From contig JAKUHH010000026.1 of assembly GCA_022701365.1 (NCBI GenBank), positions 186,001 to 250,000 of the forward strand: a stretch of 64,000 nt of DNA. Reading direction: 5' to 3'. Shown one piece after another: positions 21,941-32,945 of this stretch (position 1 is its first letter; every line of letters begins with the position of its first letter). Origin of the DNA: Mycocentrospora acerina. Lineage: Eukaryota; Ascomycota; Dothideomycetes; Pleosporales. Below the pieces are notes generated by a model that was not told the origin of the DNA, did not search any database, and saw nothing but the letters and a program-made list of their open reading frames with translations. The translations under genes were made by a program, and so were the position numbers.

Positions 21941-22838
21941 TGGAGCAAAGAGAAGGAAGGCATTGCATGAGGTATGATTAATATGTGGTTACGACTCCGA
22001 GTGCCTTATGTTCCACCTGGCCTGCGCTGTATAAAAGAGTGTGCTTGACGATAGCAGTGTTGGCGGGAGTGGATGTCTAGGCTATACAGTTTGGATATAT
22101 GTATATATTTATCCTTAATAATGCAATATATCTTTTTGATTTTGTTTTATTGATACAAGACTGACAAGTAGCTGAGGAAGGAAATCTAGATCTGAATAGT
22201 TTTGATGAGCACAGAGACAGAGTTTAGGGTACCTTAGAGGCGAGGAATGACGTATGGGTCTCCGCTGATGCTTTTTTTAGTTCTAACCCATGGACGCGTA
22301 TACTTTTTTTCAACACGCGTCAACCTGATAATAAACGCTTTATTTTCTTATTACTACGTAGAGAGATTTTGAACTATTTGTGTTGTTAGGCGCTTTCTAG
22401 AATTTGAATCGTGCGGTCACCCGTTGCTACCAGGTTGGTGCATCTTGCTGAAATTTGGCAACACTGCCGAGATCTTGGACTTTATACTAGAAATCGAATT
22501 CAACCAAAATAAAAGCCACATTGAGATTTTCCCACCTTTAGGCCAAGGCTTGACGCCATACACCATTAAGACATAGCCACTCAGGGTGATTTGGCTTTCG
22601 TACTAGCGCTCGGTAACACTCTCCGCAACATCCGTGGACAACGCGTTCTCTGCATATGCCGTCATCGTACCTGCCGCTGGCTGTAATGTTAAAGTAACGT
22701 AGAATCCGTTCGCATTTCCATATTCTCAGGTTTGCACACTCGATGCTACATGCCCAGCATCGCCTAAGCGGTTGTTTCACTTGCATTATTCGCACTTGAA
22801 GAGCTGACCATTCGTTGACTACCTCCACTCCTGCCCCG
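21941..22838. other. Intergenic, no gene seen
   Basis: 898 bp. An open minus-strand frame overlapping 22538-23218 is antisense to the next gene and is not supported. The 22,080-22,150 part is AT-rich, as in a transporter 3' UTR. Confidence 0.5.
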
Positions 22839-24143
22839 ATGATTTCTTCTACTACTACTTCTCTCCTACAATGGTTCCTGTTTGCACAATGCGTCTTGGC
22901 GCAAATATCCTCAATACCTAGCAGTCTTATCACCTCCTCAATACCTACATCCGTTTCCAATTCAACAACATCTGGAGCGCGAAATGCAACAACAACACGA
23001 TCTTCCACAACGAGAACGCCTGATCTCATCGGCATAACAGGTCGACCAGCTTCGAGTGCGTCCACAAATAGCACAGCTACTACGTCGGCCGCACCTAAAG
23101 CCTCCAACACGAGACCCTGTAACGGACATGTCGAATACTGTAACCGCAAGTTCTCGAATATCACCCAAGTTGTGGCACACAATAGTCCCTTTGTGAGGCC
23201 GAGGAATGCTGCCAGCAATCAGGCCCTCGAGGTTGAGGATCAGCTCAAGGATGGTATTCGAGGCTGTATGTTCATGCAATGATCGTGTGTTGATGCAATG
23301 GGCTAACACGATGACATAGTGCAGTTCGCAACTATAAGACCTAATTCTACAGCCGATATACGTCTTTGCCACACATCCTGCGATCTTCTCGATGTGGGTA
23401 CACTTGAATCTTATCTCATTCGGGTGAGGAACTGGCTCAGCAACAACCCTTACGAAGTCATCGCCATCATTATGGGCAACAACCCCGGGCAAGACAATCG
23501 CATTTCTCCGTCTGACTACGCCACAGTCTTTCAGGATGCTGGTATGCTGGAATATGTGTGGACACCAAATGCGACCAGCTTGAGCCTTGACGACTGGCCC
23601 ACACTGTCCGAAATGATTCTTCTGCAGAAACGTGTCGTTGTAATGCTAGACTATGGGGCTGATCAGTCTACCGTTCCTTGGCTGCTTAGCGAATTCGACT
23701 ACATGTGGGAAACTCCCTTCTCGCCCACCAATCCTGCATTCCCCTGTACGCAGGACCGTCCTGCAAACCAAGCCGAAGATGTTTCGCGTGCCCGCATGTA
23801 CATGGCTAACCACAACCTAAATGTTGAGCTTACGTCGACTATTCTCATCCCGGCATATGGTCTCCTAAACCAAATCAATGCTGACCAAGGAAATGGTAGT
23901 GTGGGCTTGGCTACTACCAACTGCGAAGCCATGTGGGGACGGCCACCGAATTGGCTGCTCGTCGATTACTACAACTTTGGCAACTTTAATGGATCTGTCT
24001 TCTCGGTTGCAGCTACTGCAAACAATGTCTCGTACAATCGCGAATCTTGCTGTGGATCTCAGCGCGAAAGCGACGCAAGTGCACTCAAAAGTCCATGGAG
24101 TTTAACTTTTGGCGTGCTTCTTCTTACCTTGACATATATTTGA
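22839..24143 (+). CDS. PLC-like phosphodiesterase, secreted and probably GPI-anchored
   Basis: Two exons, 22839-23265 and 23320-24143, with a 54-bp intron, encode 416 residues. ATG 22839 starts a signal peptide (MISSTTTSLLQWFLFAQCVLAQ). A Ser/Thr-rich spacer (about 23-90) follows, then a PI-PLC X-like TIM barrel: NITQVVAHNSPFV carries the first active-site His, then DGIRGLQFATI and CHTSCDLLDVGTLESYLIRVRNWL. The C-terminus ends in a short hydrophobic stretch after small residues (SDASALKSPWSLTFGVLLLTLTYI), as in GPI anchor signals. Fungal members are extracellular phosphodiesterase-like proteins whose substrates are mostly unknown. The splice joins DGIRG-LQFATIRP in frame. Confidence 0.88.
23266..23319 (+). 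other. Intron of the PLC-like gene
   Basis: 54 bp, GTATGT donor, GGCTAACAC branch, GACATAG acceptor. Confidence 0.85.
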
Positions 24144-24825
24144 GAAAGAGAACCTCACTAAAGAGCTACTTGTACATTACAACCGCCACGATTCTTTTGG
24201 GTCTTATCCACCCAGCGTCGAGTGCGGGGCTTACAACGCTAGGCACCAAAAGTTGAGCGTTAGGTCGATGTTTACTTTCGTCATTGTCTTCACTGCATTT
24301 TTTACTGAGGCTTTGAGGAAAAAAGATAACGGTTGTTGCTCAGCGTGTTTTTTTGCATAGCGTCTTTGGTGTTCTTTCCTTCTCACCCTTCATCAAATAC
24401 TGGTCTTTTCTAACACTTGCCTTGTTTGCTTGGCAATGTGACTATCGTGTTGTCAGGTGGCTCTATCATAAAAAATGGATGCTGTCTCTGAAATACCCTT
24501 TACATTCACATTCTAGATTGATATTGTCACTTAATATCATGGTCATGACTTTGTTCGCGCCTTTTGTCAAGGATAGAATCACTCGTCAAAGCTACGACTT
24601 CAAAATGAAGCCTCTAAAGACGTCTTTAACAATGTAGGTTTTTGTTGCCAAGTTATGAAGTAGCATGCCAATAAGTTATTTACATAGTTGCAAGGTAAAT
24701 GTTGAGTGTATTTGTTGTGCGTTCCACAAGCGCGTATCGTCCGTCACTCGTCACCAGTCTTCTTTCACTCAGCGACACAGCGCATCCAAACTCCTTCGAC
24801 TGGGTCGTTCATTCACAGACCCCTT
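24144..24825. other. Intergenic, convergent 3' ends
   Basis: 682 bp, T-rich, between the PLC-like stop and the stop of the minus-strand mu-crystallin gene. No gene recognised. Confidence 0.5.
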
Positions 24826-26232
24826 CTAGAAGTCTTTAATCTGCGTGCCTATCCCCCTCTCATCAGCCATGCGACACAATTCCGTACCAATAACTACATC
24901 CATCAACCCCAGCCCAACGCTTTTGTAGATAACGTTACCGCGCGTAAGCCAATCCACTAAGCTCTTATGCGCCTTGTCTTCTTCATCGACATCTTCCTTC
25001 ACTTTGTTGCCCCTGCGCTTCTTCACCTTCTCGCATTCACCAAGTGCGACACCAGTCGAGTGCAGATCCTCTTCACTCTTGCGATTCTGGCGGCGGCGTT
25101 CAGCATCACGCTTCAGCATAACCAGTTCTCCGATTTCGACCAGCTCCGTAGGAGAGAGGCCTGCTTGTATAATCTCTCCGGCCTCTTTTAGACACGCCTC
25201 CAGACTATCCACCACGATTGCACCGCCTTGTGCCGCATGCTTATGGAAATGCCGGCCATGCTCTGGAGCAACATTCTGCTTGATGATGTCTGGGTGTATT
25301 TCTACCATGTGTGGCTTGTAGGACCCAATAGCAGCGATATAGCGGCCTTTTTTACGACCTTCTGTGTTTGTGAGAATTTCCGCTGGAAAGAGGGGTGTCA
25401 AGGAGGGTGTCGTGCAGAATATCACGCTGCTTGCCCGAATTGTCGATTTGAGTAGTCGATTATACTCACCGTGGCCGGGAGTAAGAATCTGAATTTTTGG
25501 TCTTGGGAGTTCTGAATTTACAGCCCCTCTCCTATATGTGGGCAGATCTTGTTCATCTGGTGACCATTGTGATGGCTGTTCGTCTGGGTTGTACAATTGC
25601 TGAAGGAGTTGATGCACGCGTTCAAAATCGCGGTTTATTATGTTCAAGTGGTGAACATCCGATCCTCGGAGTAGCAGCGCGAGCCGTATGTGCCAATATG
25701 CTTGCTTCCCTGCGCCGAAGACGACCAAGTCGTGTACATTGTCCCTGCGTCCAAAAAAGATGGTACTCGCAAGTGCCGTCCTGAAGGCTGTGATCTCTTC
25801 TGCATTTATGAGTGCTCTGGGTGACCCGGTCTTATCTAGAAGCGTGAGACTGCCTTTCGGTGTGGTACTTGCGGCTGTGGATGAGACGGTGGGTTGGGAT
25901 GATTGCGATGAGAGCGAGAGCGACTCGAGGTTTGATGTTACAGATGCTGTTTCTGAAGTACTTTTTGAGCCAGGTTCGGATAAAGTGACGACCTTTATCC
26001 CAAGGCCGTCTTCGGAACTCGCCGGCATGAACAGTGTCGTCTGACCATCGCTGCGTTTGAGGGAGGTACGAAGTGGTTGATATTCGGCGCAACAGCCGTT
26101 GGAGTCTTCGACTGTGGCAGTCGAGTAGTAGTGCAGAGCGTCGGCGAGACTTTGCTGCAAATCGAGGATGTCTTGCTTAGTGAGACTGTGCAACAACGCA
26201 CGTACATCCCTGTCCGCAAGGATTGTTAGCAT
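24826..26232 (-). CDS. Ornithine cyclodeaminase / mu-crystallin family protein
   Basis: An intronless gene of 468 residues from ATG 26232. The family consists of NAD(P)-dependent enzymes or ketimine reductases. Visible landmarks are the catalytic-domain start LTILADRDVRALL and EYQPLRTSLKRSDGQTTLFMPA. GSLTLLDKTGSPRALINAEEITAFRTALAS is the conserved core of the family. The Rossmann segment is DLVVFGAGKQAYWHIRLALL, with G-x-G-x-x-A. Further on are GSYKPHMVEIHPDI and VVDSLEACLKEAGEIIQAGL. The C-terminal part has an Arg/Lys- and Glu-rich insert (about residues 395-440). Whether it deaminates ornithine or reduces another imine cannot be read from sequence. No neighbour shares an obvious pathway. 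Confidence 0.88.
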   Translation of the reverse strand: MLTILADRDVRALLHSLTKQDILDLQQSLADALHYYSTATVEDSNGCCAEYQPLRTSLKRSDGQTTLFMPASSEDGLGIKVVTLSEPGSKSTSETASVTSNLESLSLSSQSSQPTVSSTAASTTPKGSLTLLDKTGSPRALINAEEITAFRTALASTIFFGRRDNVHDLVVFGAGKQAYWHIRLALLLRGSDVHHLNIINRDFERVHQLLQQLYNPDEQPSQWSPDEQDLPTYRRGAVNSELPRPKIQILTPGHGEYNRLLKSTIRASSVIFCTTPSLTPLFPAEILTNTEGRKKGRYIAAIGSYKPHMVEIHPDIIKQNVAPEHGRHFHKHAAQGGAIVVDSLEACLKEAGEIIQAGLSPTELVEIGELVMLKRDAERRRQNRKSEEDLHSTGVALGECEKVKKRRGNKVKEDVDEEDKAHKSLVDWLTRGNVIYKSVGLGLMDVVIGTELCRMADERGIGTQIKDF

Positions 26233-26596
26233 GTCTGTCGTTCTGCCAATGGTATGCTTGGTTTATAGGAGCTGCAGATGCTTTTGATGTATCACGCGTT
26301 GGAGTGAAGTGATAGCTAGGTATGATGTAAGATCAGGAGCACAAATTGCAATAGCTATCGAACCTCGATAGTGGGGTGGCTGCGGGGGGAAAGTCCCGCT
26401 AGTAGCTTATTCATCACTTGGCTTTGCATCAAAATGCGACAATGGCGTGCGTTATCGTGATAGATTCCAGTCAATACAGTCGCTCTGACTGTTTTTAACC
26501 CTCCTAAACTCCGTGGTATTGTAACCGCCTACATGCAGAGATAAGAGACACGCCGTGAAATTCATTATGAACACTCCAAAGCCTTCAACGATCCAC
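26233..26596. other. Intergenic between mu-crystallin start and RPL8 stop
   Basis: 364 bp. Holds the mu-crystallin promoter and RPL8 3' UTR. A small palindrome TATCGAACCTCGATAG sits near 26,356-26,371. No gene. Confidence 0.5.
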
Positions 26597-27484
26597 TTAG
26601 ATCTTGATAGCGCTCTCGATAGCCTTCCTGCGCTTCTCCATGCGAGCGTTGGCCTTGGCTCCCATAATACCACCGCCCCAGTGGCGCGAGGCATCCTTGT
26701 GGTGTGACTCGAGGTAACCGTCGTTGACAGCAGAAACGAGCTTGGACAGGTCGGTCTTGTCCTCAGCGCGAACCTCGGTGATGGCGAGAACGGCGGCGGT
26801 CTTCTGGTGAACAACCGTGCCGAGTCTGGCCTTACCCTTGACGATAACGTAAGGGACACCCATCTTGCGGCAGAGGGCGGGGAGGAAGACAACGAGCTCG
26901 ATGGGGTCGACATCATTGGCGATCAGGACGAGGGAAGCCTTCTTGTTCTCAACAAGGCCAACGACGTGGTTCAAACCGAACTTGGCGACGTAGGGCTTCT
27001 TGCTGACATCCTCCTTCTTCTTACCCTCAGAGATGGCGGTAGCCTCCTTGGTCAGGCGCTCCTTCTTCTCGGGCTTGGTCTCGGGGCGGTACTTGTTGAG
27101 GAGCTTGAAAGCCTGGGTAGCGACTGTTTGGTGTTAGCCGAATTCTTTCTCATGTTGATTTATATGTCTTACGGTTGCGGTCGGCAACGTGCTGGAACTG
27201 GGCAATCGAAGGAGGAACCTTCAGGCGCAGGTTGAGGATCTTCTTCTGGCGCTGAAGACGAACGTACGCGGGCCATCGGACCATGCGCGAGACATTGCGC
27301 TGGGGCTGGATGTCCTGACCAATACCGAAGTTCTTGGGACGCTTCTCGATGAGCGGGTTCTGCGCGTGGTTAGAGCCTGCGGTGAAATTTACAGAGGATT
27401 CAAACTCACCTTGGCAGCCTTCTTGCCGCCAGCCTTGCCCTGGGGGAATGGCGCGGGCGCCGCTTTCTTTCCTTTAGGAGGCAT
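26597..27484 (-). CDS. RPL8: 60S ribosomal protein L8 (eL8, L7Ae family)
   Basis: Three coding exons on the minus strand, 27484-27410, 27359-27173 and 27123-26597, with introns of 50 and 49 bp, give 262 residues, the normal fungal length. The start is MPPKGKKAAPAPFPQGKAGGKKAAK. The core includes NPLIEKRPKNFGIGQDIQPQRNVSRMVRWP, a hallmark of eL8. The L7Ae RNA-binding fold follows with GLNHVVGLVENKKASLVLIANDVDPIELVVFLPALC. It is a structural protein of the large subunit that binds 25S/5.8S rRNA. The gene is divergent from GPI18 and appears to carry an extra intron in its 5' leader. Confidence 0.96.
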
Positions 27485-27825
27485 CCTGAATACTGGTCGA
27501 GGCTGTCATAGAGAACAGAAACCATTAGCGAATGTCCAATCCACTAAGTAGGTTCTGAATCTCGTAAGAGCAAGAAGGCATTGCTGCCATTCTACGCTCT
27601 AGCCATCTGTGTATTCGACATGCACCATCATGGTCGCATGCGATTGATGTGCTCGAGAGCAATCAGGCGAAGGGTTGCGCTTACCGGTTAGTTGTTGACG
27701 GTCGACGGCGACGTTGGGATTGACGAAGTTCGAAAAGAAGCAGAGCCGTCGTTTTCGAGAAGTTCTGTTTTTCGTGCGATGACTAAGCATGGCTCGCTTA
27801 TGCGGGTGGTAGATTGGCGCTAGAC
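27485..27825. promoter_or_regulatory. Shared divergent promoter of RPL8 and GPI18
   Basis: 341 bp separate the two start codons. If the RPL8 leader intron is real, only about 140 bp remain as core promoter for both genes. Confidence 0.5.
27503..27684 (-). promoter_or_regulatory. Probable 5'-UTR intron of RPL8
   Basis: Read on the minus strand, a strong CGGTAAGC donor at 27684 and a CTCTATGACAG acceptor ending at 27503 bracket 182 bp. The acceptor leaves only 18 nt before the ATG at 27484. The bracketed part contains several ATGs that would otherwise be upstream starts. Leader introns are frequent in fungal ribosomal protein genes. No transcript evidence is available. Confidence 0.5.
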
Positions 27826-29358
27826 ATGACCCAATCGCGGCGCGCTGCCTGCAGTCCTCGCCAACGTCCCGCGATGGCAGTTGTTTCTGATCACGCTGAC
27901 ACCGGACGGACAAGGCGGCTTGTGATAATCTTCTGTGCTTGGAAGGTGTTACTTCTGTTTCTCGCAGCCCTTTCTCCGGGCCCCGGATACGATACTTCAG
28001 CTCTCATTCTGTTTGACAGTGCTACCACGCGTCATGGCAACTTCAATATCTTACCTCGACTAAATCGTCTTGCCTTGAATCTCTTTCGGTGGGACGCTCT
28101 GTACTTCATCCAAGCTGCCGAACGGTACAAGGTGTTCGAACAGGAGTGGGCGTTCAGCTGGGCGTACTCACGGGGTCTGGGTATCCTAGGACGGTGTAAG
28201 AAGATCAGCTCATCATCTTGACTTGAAATTGATAAGATTGTAGTTATTTCTGGCAATACAGCTTGTTCGATACAGTGTTATGTCTGGATTGGAGTCGTTG
28301 TCTCTAACGTCTGCCACCTCCTCTCCGTGCTCGTACTGCACCATCTCCTCTCTATAGTACTGGTAAAGCCACAACAACGCCGACAAGTCGCATTTATTGC
28401 ATCTGTCTTACATATAATGACGCCAGCCTCACTTTTCCTCTCTTCTCCATACGCCGAAGGGATATTTTCCTTGCTTAATTTTACTGGGATGCTCAGTTAC
28501 TCTCAATCGAAGGTCGCAGCTAAAGCTGGAAACCCTACGCTGCGGGAAGATTTTCTCAAGTTAAGCTCAGGGGTTCTCTTTGCATCTGCAACGCTGATGA
28601 GAAGTAACGGTCTTTTGAGCGGCTTGATCTTGTTTTACGATGTTGCGCGATATTTACCTTGCATAATCTCGAAGCGAATCAGCACGCATGACATAAGAAG
28701 AATCGTGGTCACATGTGTATCAGGTATTTTTGTTGCTTTTGGTTTCTTCGCGCCTCAGTACATTGCATACATTGAATATTGTGGCCAAAATACCGACTTC
28801 GTCGTCAGACCATGGTGTGAAGGAAGTGTTCCCAGTATCTACTCCTGGGTACAAAGTCATTACTGGTAAGCTCAACCCCTTGCTTATTACATGAGTCTAA
28901 TGTCTTGTAGGAACGTAGGACTTTTTCGATACTGGACTCTTTCTAATTTGCCCCTTTTCTTCCTGGCGATACCAATGTTGTGGCTACTGGTGGCGTCCAG
29001 TGTAATGATTCTTCGCGACCATTTTCACCAGCCGTTGCACGAACGTCCCATACCCCAGACTGATGTAACCCATGGTTCCAGCGATGCATATTCTGTTACG
29101 TGCAGCCTCCCGGAATTAGCACTACCACAGCTCTTACTAGCTATCACTGCAGCCACTAGTTTCCATGTTCAGATCATTAATCGAATCGCCTCGGGATATC
29201 CGCTCTGGTATGTCACCATTGCTGTGTGGCTTATTGAAAAGCAGAAGGCTCGGGACATAAGGGGACTTGGAAATCACGACCAATGGGCTATCCGTGGCAT
29301 GGTCATGTATGCCCTGATTCAGGGCATGCTATTTGCAAACTTTCTTCCTCCGGCTTAA
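27826..29358 (+). CDS. GPI18: GPI mannosyltransferase 2 (Gpi18/PIG-V)
   Basis: Three exons, 27826-28195, 28244-28865 and 28911-29358, with introns of 48 and 45 bp, give 479 residues. It is a polytopic ER enzyme that adds the second mannose to the GPI precursor. Family landmarks visible are LALNLFRWDALYFIQAAE (first luminal loop with the catalytic-type Asp), YKVFEQEWAFS, MTPASLFLSSPYAEGIFSLLNFTGM and a later MRSNGLLSG. The last exon contains NVGLFRYWTLSNLPLFFLAIPM and FHVQIINRIASGYPLWYVTIA. Introns 1 and 2 split the protein in hydrophobic loops, and their removal restores continuity (LGR-FISGN; HYW-NVGLF). ATG 27874 is an alternative start that would shorten the N-terminus by 16 residues. Confidence 0.92.
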
Positions 29359-30434
29359 GGGCATCGTACGACTGCGTTAGCCCTCACAAAGTTATTGAGC
29401 ATCAGCAGAAATAGAAATCGGGTACTAAGGCTTGCGTTCAGATATCTCGTACATTCCTGTGTTCACGATGGCGTGCGATCATCTGTTTCCGGAATTTTCT
29501 TTGAACAGGTGTATTAGGGTCTTGATATGGTTCGGATATGCCGTGCATCCTGTGACAGATGGAGCTGATGCCCAAGGGCAGCTTGCAATCAGCCAAAATT
29601 TCACTGGTGTGACTGGCTCCCACACCGACCAGAAGTATGACTTAACTACATTTCAAATTGTAGCCTTGGGAGTATTTTTTTCGAACAATTACCAAGCACA
29701 CACTGCCTCCATTACATTGTTCAAACAAAATTGTTGATATCTTCTAAGGTTGACTCTTGATCAAGCATGATTACTTATTCCAGATGTGGTAGCGAAATAA
29801 CTTTGTAACGATGTATTGTTTTAAATCCTATTACTGAGTTCTGGCTCTATAACCATTAAGCCCGGCTTCTTGTTACAAATTGTTTCACACTGGTTCTGCT
29901 TGGTACCCTTCCGCTCTTGCATATGTTGGCACGACAGCATGCTGTGCATATAGCGCTAGCCTTGACAGGTGCACTTATTTCACAAGGAGCTACAGCTTGG
30001 ATCTCCGTCCCGAGAGTTTGGTCCGCCGACGTCGCTATGTATGCAGCACCTACTCCATAGGGGTTCTTATTGCTCAACGTGTCTCGCGCTGCATTGTTTT
30101 GTCTTTGGGTTGAACCTGCTTACAATTGTGTCTGGAGCACAGCAATCAACAAGTGGAAACTTGTCTAACTCTTGCTCATTGTCTCACAACTCAATGTCAA
30201 AGCTAGAGAACCCTACAGTGGCAAGAAGCTAGTGTATGGTTCTACTAAAGTACCAATGGCTTTTGGCTGGTATTTCATCGGGAGAATGAGTATGCTGTAT
30301 GATGATCCAAGCTGTTCAAAAGAATGCAGTTATCACCCCACTCATGGCAAAGTGACATATAAAAGCCGTTTCCCCACTTGCCATATTGTCAACGGCATTC
30401 ATACCGAGATCATTTCAAGTCTTCTAAGTGCACG
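29359..30434. other. Intergenic, no gene seen
   Basis: 1,076 bp with only short unsupported frames. The 3' part contains the TATA box of the Cys-rich secreted protein gene. Confidence 0.5.
30358..30364 (+). promoter_or_regulatory. TATA box of the Cys-rich protein gene
   Basis: TATAAAA ends 70 bp before the ATG at 30435, a normal distance for a fungal promoter, and independently supports the chosen start. Confidence 0.5.
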
Positions 30435-31927
30435 ATGAAGACCTATACGCCAATTATCCTTCATTTCTGTTCTTTGGCCTTTACAACGGTGCTGGAAGCC
30501 AGACAGATATCATGTACCCCTGATTCCTGTTGGAATGCTCTATGGGGCACGTCGAATTCTACAATCCCAGATCAGTCTCTCTCCGCTCTCACAGACTGCC
30601 AAAAATATATGACGACATCTGTTGTGTGGTATCCAGTGTCAGTATCTCTTTAATGCTAATATACAGATATGCCATTAACCAGACATTAGTACTTCCGCTA
30701 TACGTACTGATACAATCACCCTGACTTCTGTCGTGACTTGTTTTACTAGTCCGCCGAAATCTGCCAGTGCTGCTAGTTCATTTATCTCGAGCAGCTCAAA
30801 AATTCAAAGTGGTTCAGCTGTCTCTACTGGATCTTCCATCTCAATTTCAATCCTACCAGAGGTATCCCCTAGCATGCCTGTAGTGTTAAGAGGACTTGCG
30901 GCTCGGCAGGGCACGAGAACCAAGCTCTGGTCTACAAGAACAATCTACGGTCCCATTCCACCCTATGCCACTCAAGCGTGTGTTGGTAGAAGATATGCTA
31001 GCGCATGCTTATGCAAGAGTGTGGTTCAAAGTGTAGTAACCTTTGTGAGCAGTGTACGTACAAAATTTGACAGCATAATCATACAGAGTATTTAACACTC
31101 AGTAGACTGTGACCGATACCTCCACAACAGTCGAAACTGCTACAACAAGTGCCACATCATGCAGCTCGACCTTCACTATCACCATGACACACAATTCCTC
31201 AACCTCAATGACGACATTCACAATGACTTCTAACCCGGAAGATACTTCCACTGGTACCGAGAGTAGAATCACCACGCGAGTTTCCTCCAGCTTAGTTCCT
31301 GCATATCCTACTCGGATCAACTCAACGACAAGTGTGCCCTCGTCTGGAAACATTACGACGACCCTGCCTCCATTCACAAATACTACAACTGCCGCGCCAA
31401 CCCTTTCAAACAACACCTCCGTCACCCCAACCCCAAGCCTGCCTAATTGTGGTGGTCGTGGAGTCACTCTCTGCAATGTTGTGAACTGTATAGATACCAA
31501 GACAGACACTGATAACTGTGGCCGCTGCGGTAACAAATGTACACCTGGAATGGATTGTATCAACGGTGTCTGCGCACGTCCAGCGTGTGATTCGGACTGC
31601 GACTGGGACAGACTCTGCACTCCTAGAAATAGCACACGAAGTTGTATTTGCGCCACTGAAGAGCAAGGTCATGGTATCTGCTTCGATAAAGAGCGCTATA
31701 GATGCCCTGGCCCTACCCCTAGCCCTGACATTTTGGCTTGTAAAAGGACCTTGGAGTGTCCTGTTGGAAATGTGTGTGTGAAAAATGTGTGCGATTGTTC
31801 AGCTGGCAAGTCAGGCATATGTGTCAGTTCTACAGGCTGTGGGGAAGCGGGTGTGGCGGCCTTGGGACCACTGGTGAAAATTGGGGAGATAGAGAAGCGT
31901 CTTAGGTCATTCAAACTTGAGATATGA
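30435..31927 (+). CDS. Secreted Ser/Thr-rich protein with a Cys-rich C-terminal module (Stig1-like)
   Basis: Assembled from three exons, 30435-30637, 30690-31053 and 31106-31927, with two 52-bp introns, giving 462 residues. A signal peptide spans about 1-21 (MKTYTPIILHFCSLAFTTVLEA). Ser/Thr-rich linkers follow, then a C-terminal region with over 20 cysteines. Part of it (DNCGRCGNKCTPGMDCINGVC, residues ~320-345) has the C-x2-C-x3-C-x5-C-x4-C spacing seen in Stig1-like modules, followed by further Cys pairs (LECPVGNVCVKNVCDCSAG). There is no transmembrane tail. It could be an effector or cell-wall-associated protein; function is unknown. Exon 1/2 junction (GTCAGT donor, ACATTAG acceptor) is the least certain, but both introns are 52 bp and all frames join. 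Confidence 0.65.
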
Positions 31928-32327
31928 GTGTTATGTTTTGAGTGGAACGATCGTGTTGGTATGTCTTCTGGGAGGCCAAAGAAGAAATCTGGATGTCGTG
32001 ATTGGCGCTTTGACTCTGGAGAGCGAGATTTGAGTGGAGAATCTGGAATGACAATAAGCAATAAATGACGTATTCATTACGACAAAAGGAATGCTTGTAT
32101 GAAAGGTCTCCTGCTCACTTCCTTTGTCCACTAACTGCGACATTCCATCATACACAGCTTTAGCGAGAGTACCTATCTGTCCCACGCACAAGCCAGTCAG
32201 CGTTCGCCCCTGCCTAAAAGAGGAAAATCAGATAAGCAAAGCCGCCCAATCGGGCCTAATCCCCTATATTTTATCAGATCGTTCCCTACGTGGAGCTACA
32301 GCATTGTCACCCGCATATGCATATGCA
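31928..32327. other. Intergenic, no gene seen
   Basis: 400 bp between the Cys-rich protein and the GNAT gene. A longer open frame across it starts only with TTG and is not used. Confidence 0.5.
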
Positions 32328-32945
32328 ATGTCGTCTCTACCCACACCTCCTGCATCTCCATCTCCATCTCCACTATGGACCATTCAGCCTATCACACCCT
32401 CGACTGTCAACGAAGTAGTAATCTTCATCAACAAGGCGCGGCACTCGCTATTCCCCAATCTCAAGCTCAACAATGCACCGCTCCCAGACGATGTTGCGCG
32501 CTCCTTGAAGCGTGGCGTATTCCTCACTGCGCGAGCTACTGCCTACAACCACAATGATGATGCGAGAAACAGCTTAATAGCAGTCATCGGCTATATTCCC
32601 TACGACCACCGCTTCTCACAACTCTCATTCGGCGGCCAGAAAACTGTCGAAGTCGTGCGCTTGTTCGTGGTGCCCGAATATCGGCGCTGTGGCTTGGCGG
32701 CGGCGCTATTCCAAGCGTTGAGAGAGAAGGCCGAGGAGAGAAGTGTGCAATGCTTGTACCTGCATACGCATCCGTTCTTGCCCGGCGCAATTAAGTTCTG
32801 GGAGAAGATGGGATTTTGGGTTAGGGATGTGGAGGATGATCCCGTGTGGAGGACGACGCATATGCAGATGTTGCTCGGGAATGAGGAGGGAGATGGAGAA
32901 AGGGCATCATACTGGGTAGATGATAGGGGGACATACATGAAGTAA
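32328..32945 (+). CDS. GNAT-family N-acetyltransferase
   Basis: A 205-residue single-exon protein. The frame is open from 32124, but the first ATG is at 32328. The GNAT fold is visible: a Pro/Ser-rich N-terminus, LWTIQPITPSTVNEVVIFINKAR (strand 1/helix 1), LIAVIGYIPYD, and KTVEVVRLFVVPEYRRCGLAAALFQALREKAEE. The last contains the acetyl-CoA-binding motif A (R-R-x-G-x-A). CLYLHTHPFLPGAIKFWEKMGFWV is motif B. It transfers acetyl from acetyl-CoA to an unknown small molecule or protein amine. There is nothing in the neighbourhood that fixes the substrate. Confidence 0.85.
   Translation: MSSLPTPPASPSPSPLWTIQPITPSTVNEVVIFINKARHSLFPNLKLNNAPLPDDVARSLKRGVFLTARATAYNHNDDARNSLIAVIGYIPYDHRFSQLSFGGQKTVEVVRLFVVPEYRRCGLAAALFQALREKAEERSVQCLYLHTHPFLPGAIKFWEKMGFWVRDVEDDPVWRTTHMQMLLGNEEGDGERASYWVDDRGTYMK

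Noticed and set aside
22538..23218. 226-codon minus-strand frame
   Set aside because: Antisense to the PLC-like gene and its leader, no domain, composition of a shadow frame.
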